Origin: Prochlorococcus sp. AG-363-B05
Lineage (GTDB): Bacteria; Cyanobacteriota; Cyanobacteriia; PCC-6307; Cyanobiaceae
Assembly: GCA_003278445.1 (NCBI GenBank)
Contig: QCFD01000010.1
Span: 1 to 35,219, forward strand
Length of the DNA stretch: 35,219 nt
Direction of reading: 5' to 3'
Position numbers and translations under genes: made by a program. A model generated the notes under the pieces. It had not been told where the DNA came from. It did not search any database and saw only the letters and a program-made list of their open reading frames with translations. Below are positions 1 to 8,108 of the stretch, piece after piece (within the stretch, counting starts at the first letter, position 1; every line of letters begins with the position of its first letter).

Positions 1-433
1 TAGTGATGGTTTTCAAAAGCTGTCCTCCAGATAAATCACCTATATATCTGCTGTAATGATGCCCAATTAAGAGTTCAGGATTATCTTTGGCAATTCCTCT
101 AATTCTTGCTTCATATTCAATAGCTGGCTTGGAGGGTTTTACCAATTCAGCCCAATTAATCCCAAAGTAAAACAACAAATCTTGTTCCAATTTTTCCTTG
201 CGAAAAAGCTCTTTAAATCCAATTTGAGAAATTATCGGATGAGAGTTTTCACAAAGTTTTCCTATCTCTTCCTCCATAGCAGAATAAACAAAATATAAAT
301 CAGCTAATAAATTTCTGTATGAGGACTTATCAACTACTCCCTTAAGAAAACAACTTATAAAACCTGTATTTTCGGCCATCGTATGAGACTTTTTAGTCCC
401 TTCTCGAAGTTGCCTAGCCAAGGCTACTGCCAT
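1..433 (-). CDS. ho1: Heme oxygenase, 5' part (C-terminus beyond window)
   Basis: This gene encodes a biliverdin-forming heme oxygenase, which opens heme with ferredoxin as reductant to give the precursor of phycobilin and phytochrome-type pigments in the cytosol. Translating the minus strand from the ATG at 433 gives MAVALARQLREGTKKSHTMAEN, whose histidine in the SHTMAEN segment is the proximal heme ligand in this family. Near the window edge comes YSRYIGDLSGGQ, the conserved distal-helix motif. About 144 of the usual roughly 235 residues are present, and the frame is open to base 1. It is divergent from icd with a 79-bp gap that must hold both promoters. The start is the only sensible ATG and matches the typical N-terminus. 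Truncation is by the window edge, not a mutation. Confidence 0.93.
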   Translation of the reverse strand, partial: MAVALARQLREGTKKSHTMAENTGFISCFLKGVVDKSSYRNLLADLYFVYSAMEEEIGKLCENSHPIISQIGFKELFRKEKLEQDLLFYFGINWAELVKPSKPAIEYEARIRGIAKDNPELLIGHHYSRYIGDLSGGQLLKTIT

Positions 434-512
434 GAGTTCAAAATCATTTAATCAAAACTTACCACTTAGTCATAAGCTCAACATTAGATCTATTAATCGC
501 TGAATAAAAATT

Positions 513-1937
513 ATGGCAAATTTTGAAAAGATCACCGCTCCATCAGAAGGCCAAAGAATTACTTTTGTTGATGGAAACCCAGTAGTACCAGACCATCCAA
601 TTATTCCATTTATTAGAGGTGATGGAACAGGGATAGATATTTGGCCTGCTACACAATTAGTGATCGATAAAGCTATTGACAAAGCTTATGGAAAAAATAG
701 ATCCATTGAATGGTTCAAAATCTATGCAGGTGATGAAGCTTGCGACTTATATGGAACTTATCAATACTTACCAAACGACACTCTTGAGGCGATAAGAACT
801 TATGGGATAGCAATCAAAGGACCTTTAACCACGCCTGTAGGGGGAGGAATTAGATCTTTAAATGTATCTCTAAGACAGATTTTTGATTTATATTCATGCG
901 TTAGACCTTGCAAATATTACGAAGGGACGCCAAGTCCTCATAAAAAGCCTCAAGATTTAGATGTAATTGTTTATCGAGAAAATACCGAAGATATTTATAT
1001 GGGCATTGAATGGGAATCTGATGATCCCCAATGCATAAAATTTATTGATCAACTCAATAATGAAATAATTCCAGCCAGCAAAAAACTAAAAAATAGGAAA
1101 ATTCCTAGCGGAGCAGGAATTGGAATTAAACCAGTTAGCAAAATTGGTAGTCAAAGACATATCAGACGCGCGATTAAACATGCACTCAACCTTGAGGGGA
1201 GCAAAAGACATGTGACCTTAGTTCATAAGGGAAATATCATGAAATTTACTGAAGGAGCTTTCAGAGATTGGGGATACGAATTAGCAACTACAGAATTCCG
1301 CAATGAATGCGTAACTGAGAGAGAAAGTTGGATTTTAGATAACTTAGAAAAGAATCCTCGAATCTCCTACGAAGAGAATGCTGAGTTAATTGATCCAGGT
1401 TTTTCATCTTTAACAGAAGAAAAAAAGAAAGCTATTTGTGATGAGGTTTGTTCAGTTCTAACAGATATTGGAAATAGTCATGGCAATGGAAAATGGAAGG
1501 ATATGGTGATGGTTGATGACCGAATAGCAGATAGTATTTTTCAACAAATTCAAACTCGTCCTCAAGAGTATTCCATACTTGCTACTCTCAATCTAAATGG
1601 TGATTACATCTCAGATGCGGCCGCAGCAATTGTTGGTGGACTGGGGATGGCACCAGGAGCAAACATTGGAGATACGGCGGCTATTTTCGAAGCCACCCAT
1701 GGAACAGCTCCAAAACATGCAGGTTTGGACAAAATTAATCCAGGTTCAGTAATACTTAGTGGAGTAATGATGCTGGAATATTTAGGTTGGAATGAAGCAG
1801 CAAAATTAATTACAAATGGATTGAGAAAATCTATTTCAGATAAACAAGTTACTTACGATCTGGCACGATTAATGGAACCAGGAGTAGAGCCTCTTAGTTG
1901 TAGTGATTTTGCTAAATCAATTGTTGAAAGATTTTAA
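513..1937 (+). CDS. icd: NADP-dependent isocitrate dehydrogenase
   Basis: This enzyme oxidises isocitrate to 2-oxoglutarate with NADP+ in the cytosol. In cyanobacteria it supplies the carbon skeleton for ammonium assimilation by GS-GOGAT and the nitrogen-status signal read by NtcA and PII. The 474-residue protein has the usual bacterial length. Visible signatures are GDGTGIDIWPA near residue 36, the substrate-site segment YRENTEDIYMGIEWE near 155, and the C-terminal block NGDYISDAAAAIVGGLGMAPGANIGD followed by FEATHGTAPKHAG, which carries the metal and NADP-binding residues. It starts at the ATG at 513, giving MANFEKITAP. It is monocistronic, divergent from heme oxygenase, and its last codons form one arm of an inverted repeat shared with the convergent gene downstream. 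Confidence 0.97.
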   Translation: MANFEKITAPSEGQRITFVDGNPVVPDHPIIPFIRGDGTGIDIWPATQLVIDKAIDKAYGKNRSIEWFKIYAGDEACDLYGTYQYLPNDTLEAIRTYGIAIKGPLTTPVGGGIRSLNVSLRQIFDLYSCVRPCKYYEGTPSPHKKPQDLDVIVYRENTEDIYMGIEWESDDPQCIKFIDQLNNEIIPASKKLKNRKIPSGAGIGIKPVSKIGSQRHIRRAIKHALNLEGSKRHVTLVHKGNIMKFTEGAFRDWGYELATTEFRNECVTERESWILDNLEKNPRISYEENAELIDPGFSSLTEEKKKAICDEVCSVLTDIGNSHGNGKWKDMVMVDDRIADSIFQQIQTRPQEYSILATLNLNGDYISDAAAAIVGGLGMAPGANIGDTAAIFEATHGTAPKHAGLDKINPGSVILSGVMMLEYLGWNEAAKLITNGLRKSISDKQVTYDLARLMEPGVEPLSCSDFAKSIVERF

Positions 1938-1967
1938 TTAAATATTGTTTAGAGTCTTTCAACAATT
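1919..1967. terminator. Inverted repeat spanning the convergent stops of icd and the acid-sugar kinase gene
   Basis: Arms AATTGTTGAAAGA (1919-1931) and TCTTTCAACAATT (1955-1967) are perfectly complementary over 13 bp with a 23-base AT-rich loop. The left arm is icd coding sequence, the loop holds the icd stop, and the right arm reaches the stop of the convergent gene at 1966-1968. A symmetrical hairpin between converging genes suggests a two-way transcription end. No U-tract follows on either side, so a classical intrinsic terminator is not proven; mRNA 3'-end protection is an alternative. Confidence 0.5.
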
Positions 1968-3318
1968 AAGAATTTGACTCCATCAATCTAAATGATTCTA
2001 GAAGTGTTTTCTCATTGCCTAGATTACCTGGAAAAGTAACTACTGGTAAATCATATTGATCAGAATCACTTGTTACTATTGACAATCCCGGTAATATTTG
2101 TCCTTTTAAATCTACTTGTTTAAAATTCAACCCTTTTTGAAGCAAGAGTTGTGTTGTAATACCTCCTTTACTAATAATGTAACCCAACTTGTTAGTTATT
2201 TTTCTAACTAGAATTGCCATAAACTCTGCAAGCCCTAGTCCAAAATTCATTCTTCTAGAATAAGAAGAAAACTTCATTTCTTCTCGAGTAGTATATAAAA
2301 CAGGTACTTTTTTCATATCCAAAATATCATCTATCTTTGATAATAAAATATCCTCCAGCTCTAAGATTGCCTGTTGACAATCTTCTAAAGTAAAAATATC
2401 AGCTAATTTTCTAACTGGTATTTCTAAACCTTCACATGAATCATCTTTCAATAAAACCTCTAATTGAGCTGTCGCTAATTTCACATGGGATCCAACCATT
2501 ATCAAACCTGGCTTATATTCAAACTCATTATTTTTCGATTTTAAAGATACTAAATCCGCAGTATCTTTTGGGTTAGGTGGTAAACATGATAAAGAATTAA
2601 TAAAGCTTGCTGCTGTTCTAAAAAGAAATCTTTTTTCTTTAGAAACTACTTTAATCGCCATAGCTAGTGTTTCTAAATGATGAGGTAATTTAGCATCCAC
2701 AACTACTGAAATATTATTTTCTAATTGAGACAAAAAACCTAAAAGAGATTTAAAATCATCTTCATTATTAAAAGCCATATCTAGCTGTTTCATCTCAACG
2801 TGCAAGATATTTTCAGCCTTTATTTTTCCAAAACTTTTTTCTTCAATCCATTCAGCTAGATCACTAGTAGAAAATCCAAAAATATTATCACGACCAAAAT
2901 CAGTAGTATGGACAGGCGTCCCATTTAGATAATGAATACCGTTTTCAGTTGTTCTTCCACCTTCCAAAAAAGCTGGAATGTGAAATGTTGCATGGAATGG
3001 TCCTAATTCTTCCGCAAGAATTGCAGGTTCCACAACGCCATGACCACGTAATGTTGAATCACCTCTACTAATATAAAAATAATCATCTTTGGAATATCCT
3101 TGTCTTATAAAAAACTTCTTAATAGATGAGCATATTTCTCTAGTTTTCTTAACCGCTAAAACAGAAGATAAAGATCTTGTGTTCGCAAGTATAAATATTA
3201 AAGGCGAAGATTGTGTAAATGCTTTATCTAGAGTTTTTTCATCCCAATTTAATAATAATGGGCATCCATAAACAGTTTGAGATCCAGTTGGATCATCATC
3301 AAAAATAATTATTTTCAT
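1966..3318 (-). CDS. Four-carbon acid sugar kinase family protein (DUF1537)
   Basis: The protein belongs to the DUF1537 kinase family, whose characterised members phosphorylate tetronates, oxo-tetronates or related acid sugars with ATP. The N-terminus MKIIIFDDDPTGSQTVYG carries the family's Asp-rich substrate-site motif. The C-terminal domain shows ISKGGITTQ near residue 383 and VVTFPGNLGNEKTL near 428, which fit the nucleotide-binding Gly-rich loops. At 450 residues it is full length and the key motifs are intact. It lies 33 bp downstream of the FMN-dependent hydroxyacid dehydrogenase on the same strand, so the two are probably co-transcribed. The partners of known tetronate pathways (NAD-dependent 3-dehydrogenase, OtnI isomerase, OtnC decarboxylase) are not in this window. 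The family is clear; the substrate is unknown. Confidence 0.85.
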   Translation of the reverse strand: MKIIIFDDDPTGSQTVYGCPLLLNWDEKTLDKAFTQSSPLIFILANTRSLSSVLAVKKTREICSSIKKFFIRQGYSKDDYFYISRGDSTLRGHGVVEPAILAEELGPFHATFHIPAFLEGGRTTENGIHYLNGTPVHTTDFGRDNIFGFSTSDLAEWIEEKSFGKIKAENILHVEMKQLDMAFNNEDDFKSLLGFLSQLENNISVVVDAKLPHHLETLAMAIKVVSKEKRFLFRTAASFINSLSCLPPNPKDTADLVSLKSKNNEFEYKPGLIMVGSHVKLATAQLEVLLKDDSCEGLEIPVRKLADIFTLEDCQQAILELEDILLSKIDDILDMKKVPVLYTTREEMKFSSYSRRMNFGLGLAEFMAILVRKITNKLGYIISKGGITTQLLLQKGLNFKQVDLKGQILPGLSIVTSDSDQYDLPVVTFPGNLGNEKTLLESFRLMESNS

Positions 3319-3351
3319 AAAAAATTAATCTATTTTTTAATCAATGATTTA

Positions 3352-4533
3352 TTAGAATCTCTCCCAACTTTCAGGAACTTGAATATAAGATTTATTTAAA
3401 TCGGCAACAGACCCACAGCCCAATAGTTTCATAGTTCTCACTATATCTGTTTGAAGAATTTCTATAGCTCTGGCAACGCCTTTCCCTCCTGCAGCAGCAA
3501 GTCCATAAGCATAGGCCCTACCTATCAAAACTCCTTTAGCGCCAAGACATAATGCTTTAACCACATCACTACCCCTTCGAATACCTCCATCTAGCAACAC
3601 ATCTGTTTTCCCATCAACTGCAGCTAAAATTTCGGGCAAAACACGGATCGTGGGCGCAACACTATCAAGTTGCCTAGCTCCATGATTAGAAATAACGATC
3701 GCATCGGCGCCTAGCTCTGCCGCTGTTTTTGCATCATCACCTATATGTATACCCTTAACAATAATTTTTCCACCCCACGCCTCGCGTATCCATTGCAAAT
3801 CATCCCAAGTAACTACTGATTGCTCTAAAGCAGGACCAATTGCCTTATATCCCATAGGGCCATCATCAAGTTGAACATTTGGGAAACTCATTAAGCCTCC
3901 ATCACTTAACCATTGAGTCAACCAGCATGGTTTAACTAACATTTGAGGAATATAAGGAAGCATCTCAAAAGGATTCCTAGATAAAAGCTGTTGGGTTCCT
4001 GATCGCATATCTCTTTCCCTTAAACCAGATACGGGTGTATCAATCGTGACCACTATTGCTGAGAATCCTGCTTCTTTAGCTCTGGCAATTGTTTTCAACG
4101 CGACTTCTTTACCACCTAGTAAATAAAGCTGATACCAAGCTGGTCCGTTTGTAGCAGCTTTAACATCTTCTAATAAACAACCTGAAAGAGTCGACAAAGT
4201 ATATCCAGTCCCAGCTTTACCTGCCTCTCTAGCTGCAACCACTTCTCCCTGTGGATAGAACATTCTGCTACTCCCTACTGGTCCCAACAAGAAAGGAAGT
4301 TGAAATTTCTGTTCTAAAACAGATATTCCAAGATCACAGGATGGAACAGAGACTGCACATCTAGGTCTAAATAAAATTTCGTTATATGCGTTGCAATTTT
4401 GTGAAAGTGTTTGTTCTCTATCTGCACCACTGTCTATATAGTTAAAAACCATTGCCGGTAGACGATTTTTAGCTCTAGACCTCAGGTCATCTATGTTAAG
4501 TACGCCCGGAGAGGAAACATCTGCTCCTAACAT
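3352..4533 (-). CDS. FMN-dependent alpha-hydroxyacid dehydrogenase/oxidase (L-lactate or glycolate type)
   Basis: This is a member of the FMN-dependent family that includes L-lactate dehydrogenase LldD, glycolate oxidase and mandelate dehydrogenase, which oxidise 2-hydroxyacids to 2-oxoacids. The protein is a complete 393-residue TIM barrel. Near residue 281 it has ISNHGARQLD, containing the catalytic histidine and substrate-binding arginine, and then DGGIRRGSDVVKAL and GAKGVLIGRAYAYG, the FMN phosphate-binding strands. Cyanobacterial homologues have been reported to prefer L-lactate while plant-type ones use glycolate, and the sequence alone does not decide. It starts at the ATG at 4533, just after a dyad-symmetric leader. 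It is the first gene of a likely two-gene unit with the DUF1537 kinase. Confidence 0.9.
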   Translation of the reverse strand: MLGADVSSPGVLNIDDLRSRAKNRLPAMVFNYIDSGADREQTLSQNCNAYNEILFRPRCAVSVPSCDLGISVLEQKFQLPFLLGPVGSSRMFYPQGEVVAAREAGKAGTGYTLSTLSGCLLEDVKAATNGPAWYQLYLLGGKEVALKTIARAKEAGFSAIVVTIDTPVSGLRERDMRSGTQQLLSRNPFEMLPYIPQMLVKPCWLTQWLSDGGLMSFPNVQLDDGPMGYKAIGPALEQSVVTWDDLQWIREAWGGKIIVKGIHIGDDAKTAAELGADAIVISNHGARQLDSVAPTIRVLPEILAAVDGKTDVLLDGGIRRGSDVVKALCLGAKGVLIGRAYAYGLAAAGGKGVARAIEILQTDIVRTMKLLGCGSVADLNKSYIQVPESWERF

Positions 4534-4534
4534 T

Positions 4535-4562
4535 ATTCATCACAAATTCATGAATGATGAAT
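4535..4562 (-). promoter_or_regulatory. Nested inverted repeat next to the start codon of the hydroxyacid dehydrogenase gene
   Basis: Outer arms ATTCATCA (4535-4542) and TGATGAAT (4555-4562) are perfectly complementary and enclose the 8-bp palindrome TTCATGAA (4547-4554). One base separates it from the ATG at 4531-4533. A possible -10 box (TATTAT on the minus strand, near 4567-4572) lies just upstream, so the dyad would be at or just after the transcription start. It could be an operator or a 5'-leader hairpin limiting ribosome access. The rest of the 146-bp gap up to 4679 shows no further structure. Confidence 0.4.
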
Positions 4563-4679
4563 CTATAATATATTGATCATAGATGCAAAAACCAACCAAA
4601 TATTGAAATACTTGTCATACAAAAATCTATTAATTGGATTGAATTAGTTACAAACTATACTCCTCTAAAACTTAAATAA

Positions 4680-5537
4680 CTAAAAAGAATAATACTTGAA
4701 AGTGGTAAATAATTCTATATATTCTTCTGGCTTAATTTCAAGTTTTCTATCTCCAGTCACCAGTGAATTCCTTGGACTTGTCCAAGGCTCAAGACAAACC
4801 ATTTGCCTAGGAGGATCAGTCCAAATTACTGTTGTATCCATTGGCTCTTGATGCATTAATTCAATTACGTTCCTAGATAAAGAATCGATCAATTTAACTG
4901 AACAAGAAGGATAGGAAAGAAAATCAACTCCTTTATCTAAAATTCTAATTTGATCAGATACATTAGTAACTTTCATATTAGTTTGATCAATACATTTTTC
5001 AGGCAACCCATCTATTTTTATTTTTTGTAAATTTGAAATCTGAAAATATGGATGCAGGCCAAAACTAAAGGGCATAGAATCATGACCGTGATTATAAATT
5101 TTAACGGATATTTGAAGACTTTTTTCTTTCAAGCAAACATCCATCAAAAGAGTAAAGAAAAAAGGGAAATAAGAACGTGAATTCTTTGTATCACTTAGTT
5201 TTAGCCTTATACCTAATTTATCTTTTAATAAACCAATTGACCAAGGTAAATCTCTTGCGAAACCATGTTGTTTTAAAAAATACTTCTTACCACCAATCAA
5301 ATAGCCTTCAGATAAATCACCACATATAGGAAAAAGGATAGGTATTCCTCCTCTAACACTTTTATCTTTATCGAGAAAACGCTCTAAATCGAAGTACAAA
5401 AGTTCTGTCCCTTCGCTTCGCCATTCAGTTATCAAACCTCCTCTTTCAGGAACAATTCTGATTAATGAATCTAATTCAGGATTTGAATATTCCCAATGAG
5501 GATAAGGATTTGTCTTTTTCTCGAAACTGACCACCAT
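4680..5537 (-). CDS. Aldose 1-epimerase family protein
   Basis: This is a galactose mutarotase-fold protein that interconverts the alpha and beta anomers of hexoses or hexose phosphates. It has the conserved acid/base residues: the histidine in KQHGFARDLPW near residue 90, the histidine in FSFGLHPYF near 160, and the glutamate in VCLEPWTSPRNS near 255. The length, about 285 residues, fits the family. The frame opens with TTG at 5540 followed at once by ATG at 5537; the ATG is preferred. The upstream alpha/beta hydrolase gene ends at 5541, so three bases separate its TGA from this ATG and translation is probably coupled. The substrate is uncertain; both GalM-like and hexose-6-phosphate mutarotase-like roles are possible. 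Confidence 0.82.
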   Translation of the reverse strand: MVVSFEKKTNPYPHWEYSNPELDSLIRIVPERGGLITEWRSEGTELLYFDLERFLDKDKSVRGGIPILFPICGDLSEGYLIGGKKYFLKQHGFARDLPWSIGLLKDKLGIRLKLSDTKNSRSYFPFFFTLLMDVCLKEKSLQISVKIYNHGHDSMPFSFGLHPYFQISNLQKIKIDGLPEKCIDQTNMKVTNVSDQIRILDKGVDFLSYPSCSVKLIDSLSRNVIELMHQEPMDTTVIWTDPPRQMVCLEPWTSPRNSLVTGDRKLEIKPEEYIELFTTFKYYSF

Positions 5538-5540
5538 CAA

Positions 5541-6452
5541 TCAAAGCTGATTAATCCATTCTAAAAGAGCGGAATTAACCTGATCAGGAACTTCATCATG
5601 TGGACAATGGCCAGCATCTAAAACAACTTCTTTTGTATTTTCAGGTGTGTGTTTTTTATAAGTAGTCCTTTTACCAGGTGCATTCATCCAAGGATCTCTA
5701 TTCCCCCAGAGCAATAACAATGGTGCCTTTAACTGAGCGAACAACTCATCGAGTGGTCTTCCCTGAGGTCCTGCGGGATCAAAAACACTTTTGAAGACAT
5801 TAAAAGCACCCGTATCCAAAGATGGTTTCCGGATCGCTTCTACGAGTTCATCATCAACGTTTGATGTGTCAATATAAACTTGATTTAAAGTACGTTTAAT
5901 TGTTGAAGGCTGTCTAAGGTTTTCAAAAATTATTCTTTGCAATAGAGCATTTTTGAGAAAGATACCAGCAACAGTTTTTCTGGCTGTAGCCCAAAATCCT
6001 TTAGTTGGTTTCTTATCTTCGCTGAAATAACCAGCAGCATTTAATAGAACCACACCTGCTGCCTCTGCACCCAAAGCCGCACCACTAGCAAGCGCGGCGT
6101 AACCACCTAGGGAGTTACCAACAAGTATTGTTGGTCTCCCAATATTTTCTTTAACGTAAGAAACTATTTGATCTTTCCAAAGTGGACCTCCATAATCAAG
6201 GCCTCCTGGTTTAGAGCTTTTACCAAAACCAAGAAGATCTAAAGCGTGAACTTCATACTTCTTTCCCAGTACTGGTAAGTTATGCCTCCAATGAGTTGTA
6301 GAGGCACCAAAGCCATGTATTAAAAGAATTGCTGGCCCTTTTTCATCATCGGTCTTACTTTTATGATCTTCAGGAATAATGCTCAAAGAGTGAACAGAAT
6401 GTCCTAAGAATTTCCAATCAGAAAGATTTTTTTCTGCAACTGAGGAAACCAT
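5541..6452 (-). CDS. Alpha/beta hydrolase family protein
   Basis: This 303-residue protein has the alpha/beta hydrolase fold. It shows the oxyanion-hole segment LLIHGFGAS near residue 44, the strand HALDLLGFGKSSKP, the nucleophile elbow VGNSLGGYAAL near 112 with the serine in G-N-S-L-G, the acid in LWGNRDPW near 249, and the histidine in LDAGHCPHDEVP near 282. All triad residues are present, so the enzyme should be active. Cyanobacterial homologues of this type are often annotated as pheophytinase-like or generic hydrolases, and I cannot assign a substrate. It begins at the ATG at 6452. It lies directly upstream of the epimerase gene with which it is probably co-transcribed. Confidence 0.88.
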   Translation of the reverse strand: MVSSVAEKNLSDWKFLGHSVHSLSIIPEDHKSKTDDEKGPAILLIHGFGASTTHWRHNLPVLGKKYEVHALDLLGFGKSSKPGGLDYGGPLWKDQIVSYVKENIGRPTILVGNSLGGYAALASGAALGAEAAGVVLLNAAGYFSEDKKPTKGFWATARKTVAGIFLKNALLQRIIFENLRQPSTIKRTLNQVYIDTSNVDDELVEAIRKPSLDTGAFNVFKSVFDPAGPQGRPLDELFAQLKAPLLLLWGNRDPWMNAPGKRTTYKKHTPENTKEVVLDAGHCPHDEVPDQVNSALLEWINQL

Positions 6453-6570
6453 TTAAGAATAATCTGATACTTATAGATATTAGTAAATCATTGATAAAAA
6501 AAGATTAGTTATTTTATTTCTTTTTTTCGAAATTTCCTCACCTTTGTTAAAAGAGACTTCTCAATAATTT

Positions 6571-7944
6571 CTAAACTAATCCAACTGGATCAGCCGCAAC
6601 CTCATCAGGTATAGAATTACCTCCTGAAGGGGGTTTATCTTTAAGGACAACTCTTAATAAAACAGGGGCTAAAAATGTTGTTCCAATAACCATTAACAAT
6701 ATTGCAGCCTCTAGTGAAGGCGTAAGCAAACCAGCACTGGTTCCCAATCCAAGAAAGATCAATCCTACCTCTCCTCGAGGCATCATTCCCAAGCCAACTA
6801 CCAGTCTATTTGTTGGTTTATCAATGACAAATGACCAACCAGCAGCGATTTTCCCAACGATGGCAACAATAAATAGGAAGCCCGCCACAATAAGAGCAGA
6901 TCGACTTTCAGGATCCAGTGGATTAATTACAGACAGATCCATCCCTGCTCCTACAAGTACAAAGAAAATAGTTGCAAATAGTGATACCAAAGGCAAAACA
7001 GATTGTTGAATTGCATGATTATTTTTTGAACTACTAAGTATTAATCCAGCCGCGAAAGCACCCAAAGCAGCCTCTAAACCAATTGCAGTCGCGACAAAAC
7101 AACTTAGTACTAATATCACGAAAGAAGCGACTACTACAGCTCCAGGAGCTTTCAGCCTTTCCAGTAGCCAATCAAAAGCAGGTGCAGCTGTTCGACTCAA
7201 CGCAATTGCAGCAATCACAAAGATAGTTGCAGCTAATACTAATTTGACAATAGGTGCAATTTGCAATGACCCTCCAGTAGCAAGAGCAACTACAACGGCA
7301 AGAATGACAATCCCCAAGATGTCATCAAGTACAGCGGCACCAATAACAATTTGACCCTCACGCGTTTTTAAATATCCAAGCTCACCAAAAACACTGGCTG
7401 TTATACCTATGCTAGTAGCTGTCATAGATGCACCAGCAAATATTGCAGGAATTATATCAACTTGGAAAATAAACATTAATCCAAAAGTTCCAAAAGCAAA
7501 TGGCAAAATCACTCCTGCCATCGCGACTGTGAACGCTTGAGCTCCAACTGCTACAAGTTCTTCTAATTCACTTTCCAGACCAGTAAGAAATAACAATGCA
7601 TATAGCCCTAACGTGGCTACAGCTTGCAATGAAGGAAAAGTTTCAAAATAAATATCTGGAACTGCTTCTTTAGGTACTGAAGCAAGTGTGCTAATGAGAG
7701 AAACAAACCCTTGATTTAATTCAGCATGTGCACTTGGAGGTAATAAAAGATGTAATCCTGATGCACCAATTAAAACTCCTGCAAGAAGCTCTCCCACAAT
7801 TGTAGGCAAACTAAGTCGAACTAAGATTTCGGCCAAAGTCCTCGCCGCCACAAAAATCATTAAGAAATTAATGACACCTATAAGAGTTTCCGCGACCTCA
7901 ACATCATGCGTATTTAGTGCCGAGACTAAAGGAGTTAATACCAT
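6571..7944 (-). CDS. nhaS3: Na+/H+ antiporter, CPA2 family (NhaS3 type)
   Basis: This is a monovalent cation/proton antiporter of 457 residues with about a dozen hydrophobic segments. It matches the CPA2 group that contains cyanobacterial NhaS3, a thylakoid-located Na+/H+ exchanger in Synechocystis. Key features are IVGELLAGVLIGASG near residue 49, the discontinuous-helix segment GASMTATSIGITASVFGELG near 170, and AAVLDDILGIVI near 203, whose two aspartates form the ion-binding site. No C-terminal TrkA-N (RCK) domain follows, unlike KefB/KefC, and the protein ends in a short hydrophilic tail. It begins at the ATG at 7944 and is divergent from glgP. A 118-bp AT-rich gap separates it from the alpha/beta hydrolase gene. 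Confidence 0.85.
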   Translation of the reverse strand: MVLTPLVSALNTHDVEVAETLIGVINFLMIFVAARTLAEILVRLSLPTIVGELLAGVLIGASGLHLLLPPSAHAELNQGFVSLISTLASVPKEAVPDIYFETFPSLQAVATLGLYALLFLTGLESELEELVAVGAQAFTVAMAGVILPFAFGTFGLMFIFQVDIIPAIFAGASMTATSIGITASVFGELGYLKTREGQIVIGAAVLDDILGIVILAVVVALATGGSLQIAPIVKLVLAATIFVIAAIALSRTAAPAFDWLLERLKAPGAVVVASFVILVLSCFVATAIGLEAALGAFAAGLILSSSKNNHAIQQSVLPLVSLFATIFFVLVGAGMDLSVINPLDPESRSALIVAGFLFIVAIVGKIAAGWSFVIDKPTNRLVVGLGMMPRGEVGLIFLGLGTSAGLLTPSLEAAILLMVIGTTFLAPVLLRVVLKDKPPSGGNSIPDEVAADPVGLV

Positions 7945-7954
7945 CAGGGTTTTA

Positions 7955-7969
7955 AGAAAAGCCTTTTCT
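7955..7969. repeat. 15-bp near-perfect palindrome before nhaS3
   Basis: AGAAAAG (7955-7961) and CTTTTCT (7963-7969) are complementary around a single base. The site lies 11 bases upstream of the nhaS3 start, in the 164-bp divergent nhaS3-glgP gap. With almost no loop it is better suited to binding a protein dimer than to forming an RNA hairpin. It may be chance in AT-rich DNA. The rest of the gap holds a short TACTAA/TTAGTA stem (8053-8068) and presumably both promoters. Confidence 0.25.
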
Positions 7970-8108
7970 ATAAGACATAAATTACCTAATTACAGGGCAC
8001 ATTTGGCTTAAGTATGAAACGTGACTTAATTAATAAGGTGTGGATCTGAAGTTACTAACAGATTAGTAGGAAGATATTAGCTACGGTCCAGAAACATTTG
8101 ATGCCTTT

